DNA of 51,215 nt from Caloramator sp. Its GTDB lineage: Bacteria; Bacillota; Clostridia; Clostridiales; Caloramatoraceae. Within the stretch, counting starts at the first letter, position 1; each line of letters opens with the position of its first letter. The stretch lies in assembly GCA_026416875.1 (NCBI GenBank), contig JAOAEI010000005.1:1-51215 (forward strand), in the 5' to 3' direction. Shown in pieces: positions 41,859 through 50,421 of the stretch. Below the pieces are notes generated by a model, which did no database searches, was not told where the DNA came from, and was given only the letters and a program-made list of their open reading frames with translations. A program made the position numbers and the translations under genes.

Positions 41859-43442
41859 GCTTCCTAGCTTTGTAATTAATTCTTTTAGGATATTATATTC
41901 TTGACAATTGTTATCGAGTATTTGGGACTCTTTACCTAAAAGATGCAAAAGTATTGGTCTTACGGTTTTTAAAAGGGTATGGTAAAAGTCATTTTCGATA
42001 TTTGCCTCCATGTCAAAGTCAAGATTAAGTATTTCCCTTGTAAGGGCAATGTCTAATTCGTATTCCTTTCTAACTTCTTCAGCAATAAAACGTTTTGAAA
42101 TGTTTGGATTTGTATATTTCAAAGCAAATTCCATATCGCTTTTGATTTGTGGATAAAATTCAATGAGTTTTTCTATCCCAAAATCACCATATTTATTTTT
42201 TATTTCCCTAAGGGCCCGGCCAGTTCCTAAAAATTCGGGAGGCATCCCTATGGTATACATTGAAGCGGTAAAGGAAATAGCCCTTGGAATATTTACATTT
42301 AATGTAGTATCGATTTCTAAAATTTCTTCTTTTGCCCTTTCGTTTTCGATTATTGTTGCAAATTTATTAAGATCAACAAATTCCCTGTGATACGATAATC
42401 CCTTTTTAGAAGCTGCTAGCCTGTCGCGGTTTTTAGGGATAAAGATAGATATATTTGCTGCTGTTTCTGCAATTTTTAAAAAGGATTTTATATAATACTT
42501 TGTAAAAATTACAATGAGATCTTTTATCAAAGAGATTTCTTCTTTTGAAAATTCTTTAGGTTTATACTTATCTATGTTTTCTTCTATATATTTAACAAGA
42601 TTTCTTGTCTTTTCAAATCCATGGTCATATCTTAATGCTGATTGGATCGTTATTGTTTTAACTCCAGAATATGTTTTAAGGAAATTTTCTATATTTTCAT
42701 AGGTAAGCTGCCCTCTAAAGGGAAGGGTGCCACATCCCATGATAGGGTAAATTTGAATAGGATGTCTTTTTTCTAGTTCTTTAGCTTTAGATATAGATAA
42801 AACTATAGCTAAGACGCTTGATACCATTCCGTATGACAAGGCAGAATCAGACCTTCCAATCATAAATCTTATATACTGAGGTTTGTTTTTTAAACCATCT
42901 ATAAATTCTTCTAATAAATTATCGATATTTACAAGGGAGACAATATCTTCAAATAAAGGGATAATGTTTATTGAGTTTTCAGCGAATTTGATACTAAAAT
43001 TCTTATTGCCAAGTTCGATTACCGACTGGATGCGGGAAAGGGTATCAAGAAGGTCCTTAGAAGATTCGCACATGGGGACGATTACTTCCTTTATTGCTTG
43101 ATATTGTGTCTTTTCAAACATAGAAAAATTTGTTTCTACTGCAGCCATTATGCACATGATTTGCCTAAATACCGTTTCTTTATCTGCGCTTGATAGCCTT
43201 GGAGTTATAAAGACATCTTTACCGGGAATTAGGCCGTTATGATAAAGCTCATTTGCCACCTGAAGGGGTTGATGATAGGGGGTTAATTTTCCTTCGAAAT
43301 CTATCATAATTTCATCAATACCAAGACCTCCTGAATTTTGAGGGAGAAGAGAAAATAGGGCTTCTTCTGGTTCTTGCTGGATAGAAATATATTCAACTGC
43401 GTTATCAGGATGCTGAGTCATCATAGTTCTTGGAATTTTCAT
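41838..43442 (-). CDS. ppcA: Phosphoenolpyruvate carboxylase, archaeal type
   Basis: 534 residues; carboxylates PEP to oxaloacetate. The short length and sequence identify the archaeal-type (PpcA) enzyme, found also in a few Clostridia, not the ~900-residue bacterial form. N-terminus IPRTMMTQHPDNAVEY is family-typical. Further marks: IDFEGKLTPYHQP, FITPRLSS, GRSDSALSYG (RxDxA-like), MGCGTLPFRGQLT, and the ending LGSIRGGLG, with the C-terminal RGG expected in the active site. Single gene. Provides C4 acids in an anaerobe with an incomplete TCA cycle. Confidence 0.93.
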   Translation of the reverse strand: MKIPRTMMTQHPDNAVEYISIQQEPEEALFSLLPQNSGGLGIDEIMIDFEGKLTPYHQPLQVANELYHNGLIPGKDVFITPRLSSADKETVFRQIMCIMAAVETNFSMFEKTQYQAIKEVIVPMCESSKDLLDTLSRIQSVIELGNKNFSIKFAENSINIIPLFEDIVSLVNIDNLLEEFIDGLKNKPQYIRFMIGRSDSALSYGMVSSVLAIVLSISKAKELEKRHPIQIYPIMGCGTLPFRGQLTYENIENFLKTYSGVKTITIQSALRYDHGFEKTRNLVKYIEENIDKYKPKEFSKEEISLIKDLIVIFTKYYIKSFLKIAETAANISIFIPKNRDRLAASKKGLSYHREFVDLNKFATIIENERAKEEILEIDTTLNVNIPRAISFTASMYTIGMPPEFLGTGRALREIKNKYGDFGIEKLIEFYPQIKSDMEFALKYTNPNISKRFIAEEVRKEYELDIALTREILNLDFDMEANIENDFYHTLLKTVRPILLHLLGKESQILDNNCQEYNILKELITKLGSIRGGLG

Positions 43443-43689
43443 AAGATCACTCCTAATTTGATATATTATATTCTATTCGAATATGCAAGAAAATGATACA
43501 AAAATTTCATAATATATTAATATAATAATGGATTATGATTAAAATTTCAATAAATTTGCAAAATTAATTTAATTAAATTTCATTTATTTTTCTCTGGTGT
43601 CAAATAGTGATTATTTTTAATATGTAAAGATATTTTTAGAAAAAGTGAATTTAATATATTTTTGGTTTAAAAAATAAAATAATCTTAAT

Positions 43690-43718
43690 TTGACAAACCT
43701 ATATATAGTGGGTAAAAT
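43690..43718 (+). promoter_or_regulatory. Promoter of nrdDG
   Basis: TTGACA, 17 bp, TAAAAT (5/6). The spacer is filled by the first NrdR box. The rest of the 326-bp gap between ppcA and nrdD (43443-43689) is AT-rich with no gene or further motif seen. Confidence 0.75.
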
Positions 43719-43743
43719 TTTTAAAGTGCACAAAATATTGTGG
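43696..43743 (+). promoter_or_regulatory. Tandem NrdR boxes
   Basis: AACCTATATATAGTGG (43696-43711) and GCACAAAATATTGTGG (43728-43743) both fit the NrdR consensus acaCwAtATaTwGtgt. Their centres are 32 bp apart, the three-turn spacing of real NrdR operators. One covers the promoter spacer, the other the transcription start. NrdR itself is not in the window. Confidence 0.85.
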
Positions 43744-43768
43744 TAATTTTTGAAAAGGGGAGATTTTG

Positions 43769-45802
43769 ATGCTAACGCAAGTAAAAAAGAGGGACGGGAG
43801 AGTTGTAAACTTTACGAAGGAAAAAATAACAAGAGCTATTTATTTGGCAGCTCAAAACGTAGGGGGGACTGATTATTCAAAGGCAGAGGAATTGACTGAG
43901 AAGGTTATATCCTACATAATGAATAACCTTCCGCAGGAGGAAATTCCAACGGTAGAATTTATTCAGGATTGTGTTGAAAAGGTTTTGATTGAAAATGGTC
44001 ATGCTAAAACAGCTAAGGCGTATATACTATATAGAGCCAAAAGAACAAGATATAGAGAAGCTAAAAGCGAACTTATGGATGTTGTAAAGGAAATATTAAA
44101 GGAAACAAGCAGAGAAAACGCTAACATAGGAAACTCTCCTTCAGCAAAGATGCTACAGATAGCATCAGCTGCAAGCAAACAATATTATCTACATAATGTA
44201 ATTCCAGAGGAAATGGCAAAGGCACATATTAATGCGGATATTCATATTCATGATCTTGACTTTTACGGCAAAACTTTAAATTGCCTTCAAATAGATCTTA
44301 CAAAGCTTTTATTAAATGGTTTTAATACAGGATACGGATATATTCGTCCGCCAAAGAGGATATCCTCTGCAACAGCACAAGCAGCAATTATCCTTCAAAG
44401 CAACCAAAATGATATGTATGGTGGTCAAAGTTTCCCCCATTTCGATAAAGCGATGGCAGAGGTTATAAGAACCTTTAAAGAAAAGCCATCTTATGAAGAA
44501 ATATTCCAGGCTATGGAGGCCCTTGTTTATAATCTAAATAGCATGCATTCAAGGGCAGGAGCTCAGGTTCCCTTTAGCAGCATAAACCTTGGAACAGACA
44601 CTTCAGAGGAAGGAAGAATGGTAATTAGGGCAATGCTTGAAGCCTTTGACAAGGGACTTGGAAGGGGAGAAAGTCCGATATTCCCTAACCTGGTGTTTAG
44701 AGTTAAAAAAGGAGTAAATTTTGAGGAAGGCGATCCAAATTACGATTTATTTAAGCTTGCCATGAAGGTTGCAGCCCACAGAATGAATCCAACCTTTAGC
44801 TTTATGGATTCAAGCTTCAATGCAAAATATGGTGATGAAATCTCCTATATGGGATGCAGAACAAGAACAATTCAGAATAGAAACGGCCTTGAAATATCAG
44901 CAGGAAGAGGGAATATAGCACCAGTTACTATAAACCTTCCAAGGCTTGCTCTTAAGGCTGGATTTGGAAACATAGAGGGTTTCTTTAAAAACTTAGATGA
45001 AATGCTTGATTTGTGTAAAAGGCAGCTTCTTCATAGATTTGAGGTTCTTGCAAATCTTAGGGTAAAGGACCTTCCCTTCCTTATGGGACAAAAGCTTTAT
45101 ATGGGTTCAGAAAATCTAAAGGAAGAGGATACTATAAGAGAAGCAATAAAAAATGGAACTTTAGGAATAGGATTTATAGGCCTTGCCGAAACGTTAAAGG
45201 CACTTGTTGGAAAGCATCACGGTGAGGATAAGGATGCATTAGAATTAGGTTATAAGATAATAGAGTATATGAGAAAGTATACGGATAAGACATCAGAAGA
45301 AACAGGGCTGAATTTCGTCTGCTATGCAACGCCGGCTGAAGGAACGGCAGGAAGATTTGTGCCTGTCGATAGAAAAATGTTTGGATTAATTGAGGGAGTA
45401 ACTGACAAGGATTATTATACTAATTCATATCATGTTCCGGTTACACATGAAATAAGCATATTTGACAAGATTGAAATAGAAGGAAGATTCCATAAACTTT
45501 GCAATGGCGGCCATATTAGCTACGTTGAGCTTCCTTCAACTGTTGAAAACAATATCGAAGCCTTTGAAAAGATACTAAAGTGGATGGCAAAATGCGATGT
45601 CGGATATGCAGGAATAAACTTCCCAATAGATGAATGTAGAGTATGCGGACATAGGGGAATTATCCATAATGAATGCCCAGAGTGTGGAAGTGAAGACATA
45701 AGAAGAATTAGAAGAATAACAGGATATTTATCTACTATCGATAGGTTTAATGATGCAAAGAAAAAGGAACTTTATGATAGAGTAAAGCATGGGTGGAATT
45801 AA
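43769..45802 (+). CDS. nrdD: Anaerobic ribonucleoside-triphosphate reductase (class III)
   Basis: 677 residues from ATG 43769 (AGGGGAG, 6 nt upstream). Glycyl-radical enzyme that reduces NTPs to dNTPs without oxygen. N-terminal ATP-cone (QVKKRDGRVVNFTKEKITRAI ... EFIQDCVEKVLIENGHAKTAKAYILYR, residues 1-90) for allosteric control. Catalytic region has LNCLQIDL with the active-site Cys. The C-terminal zinc site is CRVCGHRGIIHNECPECG (four Cys), followed by the glycyl loop RRITGYLSTIDR. Complete and canonical. nrdG follows after 12 bp. Confidence 0.97.
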   Translation: MLTQVKKRDGRVVNFTKEKITRAIYLAAQNVGGTDYSKAEELTEKVISYIMNNLPQEEIPTVEFIQDCVEKVLIENGHAKTAKAYILYRAKRTRYREAKSELMDVVKEILKETSRENANIGNSPSAKMLQIASAASKQYYLHNVIPEEMAKAHINADIHIHDLDFYGKTLNCLQIDLTKLLLNGFNTGYGYIRPPKRISSATAQAAIILQSNQNDMYGGQSFPHFDKAMAEVIRTFKEKPSYEEIFQAMEALVYNLNSMHSRAGAQVPFSSINLGTDTSEEGRMVIRAMLEAFDKGLGRGESPIFPNLVFRVKKGVNFEEGDPNYDLFKLAMKVAAHRMNPTFSFMDSSFNAKYGDEISYMGCRTRTIQNRNGLEISAGRGNIAPVTINLPRLALKAGFGNIEGFFKNLDEMLDLCKRQLLHRFEVLANLRVKDLPFLMGQKLYMGSENLKEEDTIREAIKNGTLGIGFIGLAETLKALVGKHHGEDKDALELGYKIIEYMRKYTDKTSEETGLNFVCYATPAEGTAGRFVPVDRKMFGLIEGVTDKDYYTNSYHVPVTHEISIFDKIEIEGRFHKLCNGGHISYVELPSTVENNIEAFEKILKWMAKCDVGYAGINFPIDECRVCGHRGIIHNECPECGSEDIRRIRRITGYLSTIDRFNDAKKKELYDRVKHGWN

Positions 45803-45814
45803 AGAGGTGGTAAA

Positions 45815-46306
45815 GTGAAAATCAAGCTTGCGGGTATTGAGAAGGAGAGCTTTGTTGACGGCCCAGGGATAAGATATACGATATTTGCTCAAGGGTGTAA
45901 ACATAAATGCAGAGGATGTCATAATCCCTCCACCCATGATTTTGATAAGGGATTTTGGATGGGGGTTGAAGAAATATATGAGGATATTTTAAAAAGAAGA
46001 TTTATTGACGGTGTAACCTTTACAGGAGGAGACCCCTTCTTTCAAGCAGAAGCATTTGCCTATCTTGCAGAAATGCTTAAGAAGGAAAATTATCATATTA
46101 TAGCCTACACAGGATTTTATTTTGAGGAGCTTTTGAAGGAGGAAAGTTTTGTTAGATTATTAAAAAATATAGATATCTTAATTGATGGACCGTTTATCAT
46201 GGAGGAAAGGGATTTAGAGCTTAAATTTAGAGGTTCGAGAAATCAGAGGGTAATAGATGTTAAAAAGAGTTTGGAGGAAAATAAAACAGTAACAATTGAA
46301 TTTTAA
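45815..46306 (+). CDS. nrdG: Anaerobic ribonucleotide reductase activating protein
   Basis: 163-residue radical SAM activase that installs the glycyl radical on NrdD. It begins at GTG with AGAGGTGG upstream. N-terminal IEKESFVDGPGIRYTIFAQGC, cluster motif CKHKCRGC (CxxxCxxC), and TFTGGDPFFQ as SAM-binding motif. Length is typical. Terminated by a strong hairpin overlapping its stop. Confidence 0.96.
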   Translation: MKIKLAGIEKESFVDGPGIRYTIFAQGCKHKCRGCHNPSTHDFDKGFWMGVEEIYEDILKRRFIDGVTFTGGDPFFQAEAFAYLAEMLKKENYHIIAYTGFYFEELLKEESFVRLLKNIDILIDGPFIMEERDLELKFRGSRNQRVIDVKKSLEENKTVTIEF

Positions 46307-46331
46307 AAGGGCTGCTTAGCAGCCCTTTTTT
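46305..46331. terminator. Bidirectional terminator between nrdG and the histidine kinase gene
   Basis: 11-bp perfect stem AAAAGGGCTGC / GCAGCCCTTTT with a 3-nt loop and T-run; contains the stop region of both convergent genes. Confidence 0.9.
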
Positions 46332-47794
46332 GGCAGTGTTATATAAAACTTTACCCCACTAACTGTATTTTCAACTCCATAGCCCCCTCCATGGAGCTGC
46401 ATGATGTTTTTTACAATAGAAAGTCCAATTCCTGTTCCCCCAAGTTTCCTATTTCGTGACTTGTCTAATTTATAAAATATATCCCATATTCTTTCCTTCT
46501 CCTCTTCAGGAATGTGAGAGCCTGTATTTTCGACCTCCACTTTTATTTTATTATATTCATTTATCATATTGATAAAAATAGTTCCATTTTGGGGAGTGTG
46601 TTTTATTGCATTTGTAATATAATTAGTTAAAACTTGATTCATTCTATCAAAGTCGGCGAAAACTTCTATATCGTCTATTAGATTTAATTTTAATGTAAGA
46701 TTTTTTTCTTCAATAGGTCCTTTAAATTTATTGATGATATTTTTTATCAATTTATCTAATTTAAAGTTTTCCTTTGACAATTCAAGCTTCCCAGATTCAA
46801 GCTTTGAAAGTTCTAACATATCCTCCACGAGGTTTGTCATATTTTTAGTTTCATCAAGAATTATTTTGAGATAATAGTCTTTATCTTTATCGTCAAATAT
46901 TCCATCCTTTAATGCTTCTGCATAGCCTTCAATAAGGGCAATAGGTGTTTTGAGGTCATGGGAAACAGCAGCAATAAAATCCCTTCTCATTTTATCCAGC
47001 TTTTTTTCCTTTTCTATGTCCTCTTCAAGTTTTGCATTAGCTTCTTTTAACGAGGTTAGAGCATTGCTTAGATTTTCAGAGAGGATGTTTAAGCTATTTG
47101 CAAGGCTCCCTATTTCATCTTCAGTTTTTACGCTACATTTTTGACTAAAATCCAGGTTTGCCATTTTTACAGCGACTTTATTCAGTTCAACCAATGGTTT
47201 TGATATTATTTTAGAATATAAATATGATAGTATAAGGATTATGCCAAGGGCTAACAGGATGAAATATACATATATTTTATTTATTACTAATATAGCCTCA
47301 TTTATAGGCTGCAGCGATGTTGCACAAATAATAAGTTCCTTATTGTCTAAATTATATATGCTGACAACACCCATTATAGGTTCACTTTTATCTGTTAAAA
47401 AAAAGGTGGCGACATTATTTCCTCTCCTAATAAGTCTCATCTGTGAACGGTTAATCCCCTTTATAACATCTAAAAGCAATCTGTTTTTTAATACCTTGTC
47501 TCTACCATCTAATCTAAAAATTTTAGGCATTAGGTTTTCACTCAAAACCATTATTTTAGAATTTGACTTTTCTTCTACTTCAAAAAGGATGCTTTCAACC
47601 TCTGAAATGGTTTTGGCTTCCTTGTATTTATCTACAAATTGGCTCAATGTTTTTTCAGTTTCGTTTATTTTTTGCGTGATATAAACTCTTTCAAAAAAAA
47701 GAGAAAGAAACAACATGGTTAGAACAAGGAAGGATATAAAAATTGCTGCATTTATTAAAAAGAGCTTTATGGTTAAACCTTTAATCTTTATCAT
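46316..47794 (-). CDS. Membrane sensor histidine kinase
   Basis: 492 residues. Helix 1 (FLINAAIFISFLVLTMLFLSLFF), an extracytoplasmic sensor region of about 130 residues, helix 2 (VYFILLALGIILILSYLYS), HAMP domain (KPLVELNKVAVKMANLDFS), HisKA with phosphorylated His in AAVSHDLKTPIALIEGY, and HATPase with N box (VLTNYITNAIKHTP), G1 (KIKVEVENTGSHIP) and G2 (GGTGIGLSIVKNI). It overlaps the response regulator by 14 bp. With a MacB-type exporter in the same cluster, it probably senses an envelope-active compound such as a peptide. Confidence 0.94.
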   Translation of the reverse strand: MIKIKGLTIKLFLINAAIFISFLVLTMLFLSLFFERVYITQKINETEKTLSQFVDKYKEAKTISEVESILFEVEEKSNSKIMVLSENLMPKIFRLDGRDKVLKNRLLLDVIKGINRSQMRLIRRGNNVATFFLTDKSEPIMGVVSIYNLDNKELIICATSLQPINEAILVINKIYVYFILLALGIILILSYLYSKIISKPLVELNKVAVKMANLDFSQKCSVKTEDEIGSLANSLNILSENLSNALTSLKEANAKLEEDIEKEKKLDKMRRDFIAAVSHDLKTPIALIEGYAEALKDGIFDDKDKDYYLKIILDETKNMTNLVEDMLELSKLESGKLELSKENFKLDKLIKNIINKFKGPIEEKNLTLKLNLIDDIEVFADFDRMNQVLTNYITNAIKHTPQNGTIFINMINEYNKIKVEVENTGSHIPEEEKERIWDIFYKLDKSRNRKLGGTGIGLSIVKNIMQLHGGGYGVENTVSGVKFYITLPKKGC

Positions 47795-48467
47795 GATTCA
47801 CCTCAAACCTATATCCATAGCCTCTTACTGTTGATATAAGGCATCCTTTAGGTCCCAATTTTTCTCTGAGTCTTTTTACATGAGTATCAACTGTTCTTAA
47901 GTCACCATCATAATCAAATCCCCAAATTGCGTCAAGTATTTTTTCTCTTGTAAGAGTTATACCTTTATTTTTAAAAAGATAAAGAAGTATTTCAAATTCT
48001 TTAGGTGAAAGAAAAACCTCCTGCCCGTCGATTAGAACTCTATGGCCATCCTCGTCAATATAAAGCCCGTTATATGATGCATGATTTGAATATTCCTCTA
48101 TATAATATGTTCGTTTTAAAAGGGCCTTTACATTTGCAACCACAACCTTAGGACTTACAGGCTTTGTAAGATAGACATCCGTTCCAAGTTCAAAACCTAA
48201 CAATTTATCATCATCGTCGGATTTTGCAGTAAGCATTATGACAGGCAGGGAAGATGTTTTTCTTATTTCATTTAAGAGTGCCCAACCATCCATAATAGGC
48301 ATCATTACGTCTATTATAGCAAGGTGAATCTTATGAGACTTTAATATTTTCAATGCTTCATACCCGTTTTCAGCTGTAAGAACGTTATAATTCTCCTTTA
48401 CAAGGTAGGCCTTTAAAAGATCCCTTAATCTTTCTTCATCATCGACTATGAGGATGGTTTCCTTCAC
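47781..48467 (-). CDS. OmpR-family response regulator
   Basis: 228 residues, GTG start after GGGGTGAT. Receiver domain with acidic pocket (ILIVDDEERL), phospho-Asp in AIIDVMMPIMDGW (about residue 53), Thr in MLTAKS and Lys in LTKPVSP. C-terminal winged helix with LTREKILDAIWGFDYDGDLRTVDTHVKRLREKLGPKGCLISTVRGYGYRFE. Partner of the kinase it overlaps. It likely regulates the exporter genes immediately upstream on the same strand. Confidence 0.95.
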   Translation of the reverse strand: MKETILIVDDEERLRDLLKAYLVKENYNVLTAENGYEALKILKSHKIHLAIIDVMMPIMDGWALLNEIRKTSSLPVIMLTAKSDDDDKLLGFELGTDVYLTKPVSPKVVVANVKALLKRTYYIEEYSNHASYNGLYIDEDGHRVLIDGQEVFLSPKEFEILLYLFKNKGITLTREKILDAIWGFDYDGDLRTVDTHVKRLREKLGPKGCLISTVRGYGYRFEVNHDKD

Positions 48468-48479
48468 AATATCACCCCA

Positions 48480-49652
48480 CTATTCATAACGTAGAGCCTC
48501 AATTGGATTGGATTTTGATGCTTTATTTGCAGGATAGATACCAAATAATATTCCTATTACTATAGAGAATATAACTGCAATAGATATCGTTTGGATAGAA
48601 ATATAAATGGACATTTTGAAGAATACTTTTAATATGTTTGAAATTAAATACCCTAATATTACTCCAAAGATTCCACCTAAAAGGCTTATGGTTGACGATT
48701 CAATCAAAAATTGTAGAAGAATCCATTTTCTTTTAGCACCTACAGCCTTTCTAATACCTATTTCCCTTGTTCTTTCAACTACAGAAACTAGCATAATATT
48801 CATGATGCCTATGCCTCCAACTAGTAGGGAAATAGCAGCAATTCCCATGAGCATTAAAGTCATGCTGTTTGTTGTTTCTGTAGCAGTATTTAAAAGACTT
48901 GTTTGGTCAAATACTCTATAACTTGTGGTATCACCATTAAATTTTTTGCTAAGATATAATTCTAAGTATCCCTTTGCAAACTCAACTTCATCTTTGCTAG
49001 TAGCTTCTATGTATAAAGTCCTTATGTTAGTATTCCTTGTTAACCTTTGGGCAGTTGAAATAGGAATTATAATTCTATCATCACCTGATCCGGATGAACT
49101 GCTGCCTTGGGATTTAAGTATTCCCACAATTGTAAAATCAATCCCATTAATATTTATATATTCTCCGATTATATTAACTTTTCCGCTGTAAAGTTCATCA
49201 ACTATATCTTGACCTATAACAGCAACATGACTTCTATTCTTAACATCATCATCGCTTATAAATCTACCAATGTCAACATAGATTTTTCTGATATCTGAGT
49301 ATTCGGAAGTAGAACCTTCTAAATTAGTAGTGTATGTTTTTGAACCATATTTTGCAGTTACATTACCAGATATAAAAGGTGCGATTCTTTTTATTCCTGG
49401 TTTTGCCTTTAAATATTCAATATCTTCATTTGAAAAGGATTTTGAATGAAAGCCTGTAATGTTTACTGTTATAAGATTGGTTCCTAGACTTTCTATTTGA
49501 GATTGAATTTGTTTTTTAGTTCCTTCACCAAGTCCTACAAGTATTATTACAGATGAAATACCTATGATTATACCCAACATAGTTAGAAATGATCTCATTT
49601 TGTTTACTAAAATCGATCTAAAGGCTACTTTAAATAATTTACTTACCTTCAT
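48480..49652 (-). CDS. MacB/FtsX-type ABC transporter permease
   Basis: 390 residues with the MacB permease layout: N-terminal helix (MRSFLTMLGIIIGISSVIILVGLG), a large extracytoplasmic MacB_PCD domain (residues about 45-250), then three C-terminal helices with the FtsX signature ERTREIGIRKAVGAKR and EALRYE at the end. Expected to move peptides or other amphiphiles across the envelope together with an ATPase and a membrane-fusion protein. It overlaps the ATPase gene by 4 bp. Its partners are broken (see next entries), so the exporter is probably non-functional unless complemented. Confidence 0.92.
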   Translation of the reverse strand: MKVSKLFKVAFRSILVNKMRSFLTMLGIIIGISSVIILVGLGEGTKKQIQSQIESLGTNLITVNITGFHSKSFSNEDIEYLKAKPGIKRIAPFISGNVTAKYGSKTYTTNLEGSTSEYSDIRKIYVDIGRFISDDDVKNRSHVAVIGQDIVDELYSGKVNIIGEYININGIDFTIVGILKSQGSSSSGSGDDRIIIPISTAQRLTRNTNIRTLYIEATSKDEVEFAKGYLELYLSKKFNGDTTSYRVFDQTSLLNTATETTNSMTLMLMGIAAISLLVGGIGIMNIMLVSVVERTREIGIRKAVGAKRKWILLQFLIESSTISLLGGIFGVILGYLISNILKVFFKMSIYISIQTISIAVIFSIVIGILFGIYPANKASKSNPIEALRYE

Positions 49653-50130
49653 AGGCTAACCTCCTTAGCTATATTATCAGAGGTTATAATACCGTCCTTT
49701 ATAGAAATTATTCTCCTTGCTTCCTTTGCTATGTCCTTGTCGTGGGTAATTAAAACTATAGTATGCCCGGCATTGTTTAATTTCTGTAAAAGCTTTAAAA
49801 TTTCGCTACCTGTTTTGCTATCAAGGGCTCCTGTAGGTTCATCTGCAAGTAAAATAGATGGATTAGAAACCAGAGCCCTTGCAATTGCTACTCTTTGCAT
49901 TTGACCGCCTGAAAGCTCAGAAGGTTTATGATTAATATGAGTTTCAAGTCCTACTTTTTCTATAGCCTCCATAACTCTTTTTTTTGATTCCTTTGAATCA
50001 AGCCCCATATAAATTAAAGGAAGTTCTATGTTTTCATAAACGTTTAATCTAGGCAAAAGATTATATGTTTGAAATATGAAACCTATTTTTTTGTTTCTAA
50101 TTTCTGCAAGTTTATCATCTCTACATTTTG
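49649..50130 (-). pseudogene. MacB-type ABC transporter ATPase, 5' part deleted
   Basis: The track ORF begins at an internal Met (50056). The coding frame really continues upstream to about 50130 (CRDDKLAEIRNKKIGFIFQ, then TYNLLPRLNVYENIELPL), then hits a stop. Q-loop (FIFQ), signature LSGGQMQR, Walker B ILLADEP and the switch His (LITHD) are present. The first ~70 residues including the Walker A P-loop are missing, so ATP hydrolysis is not possible. Upstream sequence in the other frame belongs to a membrane-fusion protein gene. A deletion is the best explanation. Confidence 0.85.
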
Positions 50131-50277
50131 TATTTTCGATTTTTTAGCCATTGCAATCATGTATTTTGAAGTTGATTGCTGAGATTTAGTTGAAAGTTTT
50201 TTGCTAACAAAAAAAATACTTGTTGCAAAAATTAAAATTAAAGAGATTGATAAGATTAATTTTGTGCTTTTTTTCAC
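50083..50277 (-). pseudogene. Membrane-fusion protein (HlyD/MacA-like) N-terminal fragment
   Basis: 64 codons from GTG (AAAGGAGGTAG upstream). N-terminal anchor/signal (KLILSISLILIFATSIFFVS) then KKLSTKSQQSTSKYMIAMAKKSKIQN, which matches the beginning of MacA/HlyD-type adaptor proteins. Adaptor-like sequence stops there; the last ~12 codons overlap the remnant ATPase frame. The lipoyl and beta-barrel domains (about 300 residues) are absent. Confidence 0.75.
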
Positions 50278-50364
50278 ATTAACTACCTCCTTTTGCTTTT
50301 TTAAACATTTTAATTTTTATGGATGATAGTAAAGTTACAAAATTATTAATAAACTATTAACAAA

Positions 50365-50396
50365 AAAAGAGAATCCTTTTTGGAGGATTCTCTTTT
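50365..50396. terminator. Terminator downstream of the chemotaxis receptor gene
   Basis: 13-bp perfect stem AAAAGAGAATCCT / AGGATTCTCTTTT with a 6-nt loop, A-run on the left and T-run on the right; works for the minus-strand receptor gene ending at 50422. Confidence 0.88.
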
Positions 50397-50421
50397 AAAA
50401 ATTATGTTTTACTTTGTAAAT

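Noticed and set aside
43443-43689. Search for a small RNA or riboswitch in the ppcA-nrdD gap
   Set aside because: Only AT-rich sequence without stable GC-containing stems or known riboswitch motifs was seen apart from the promoter and NrdR boxes.
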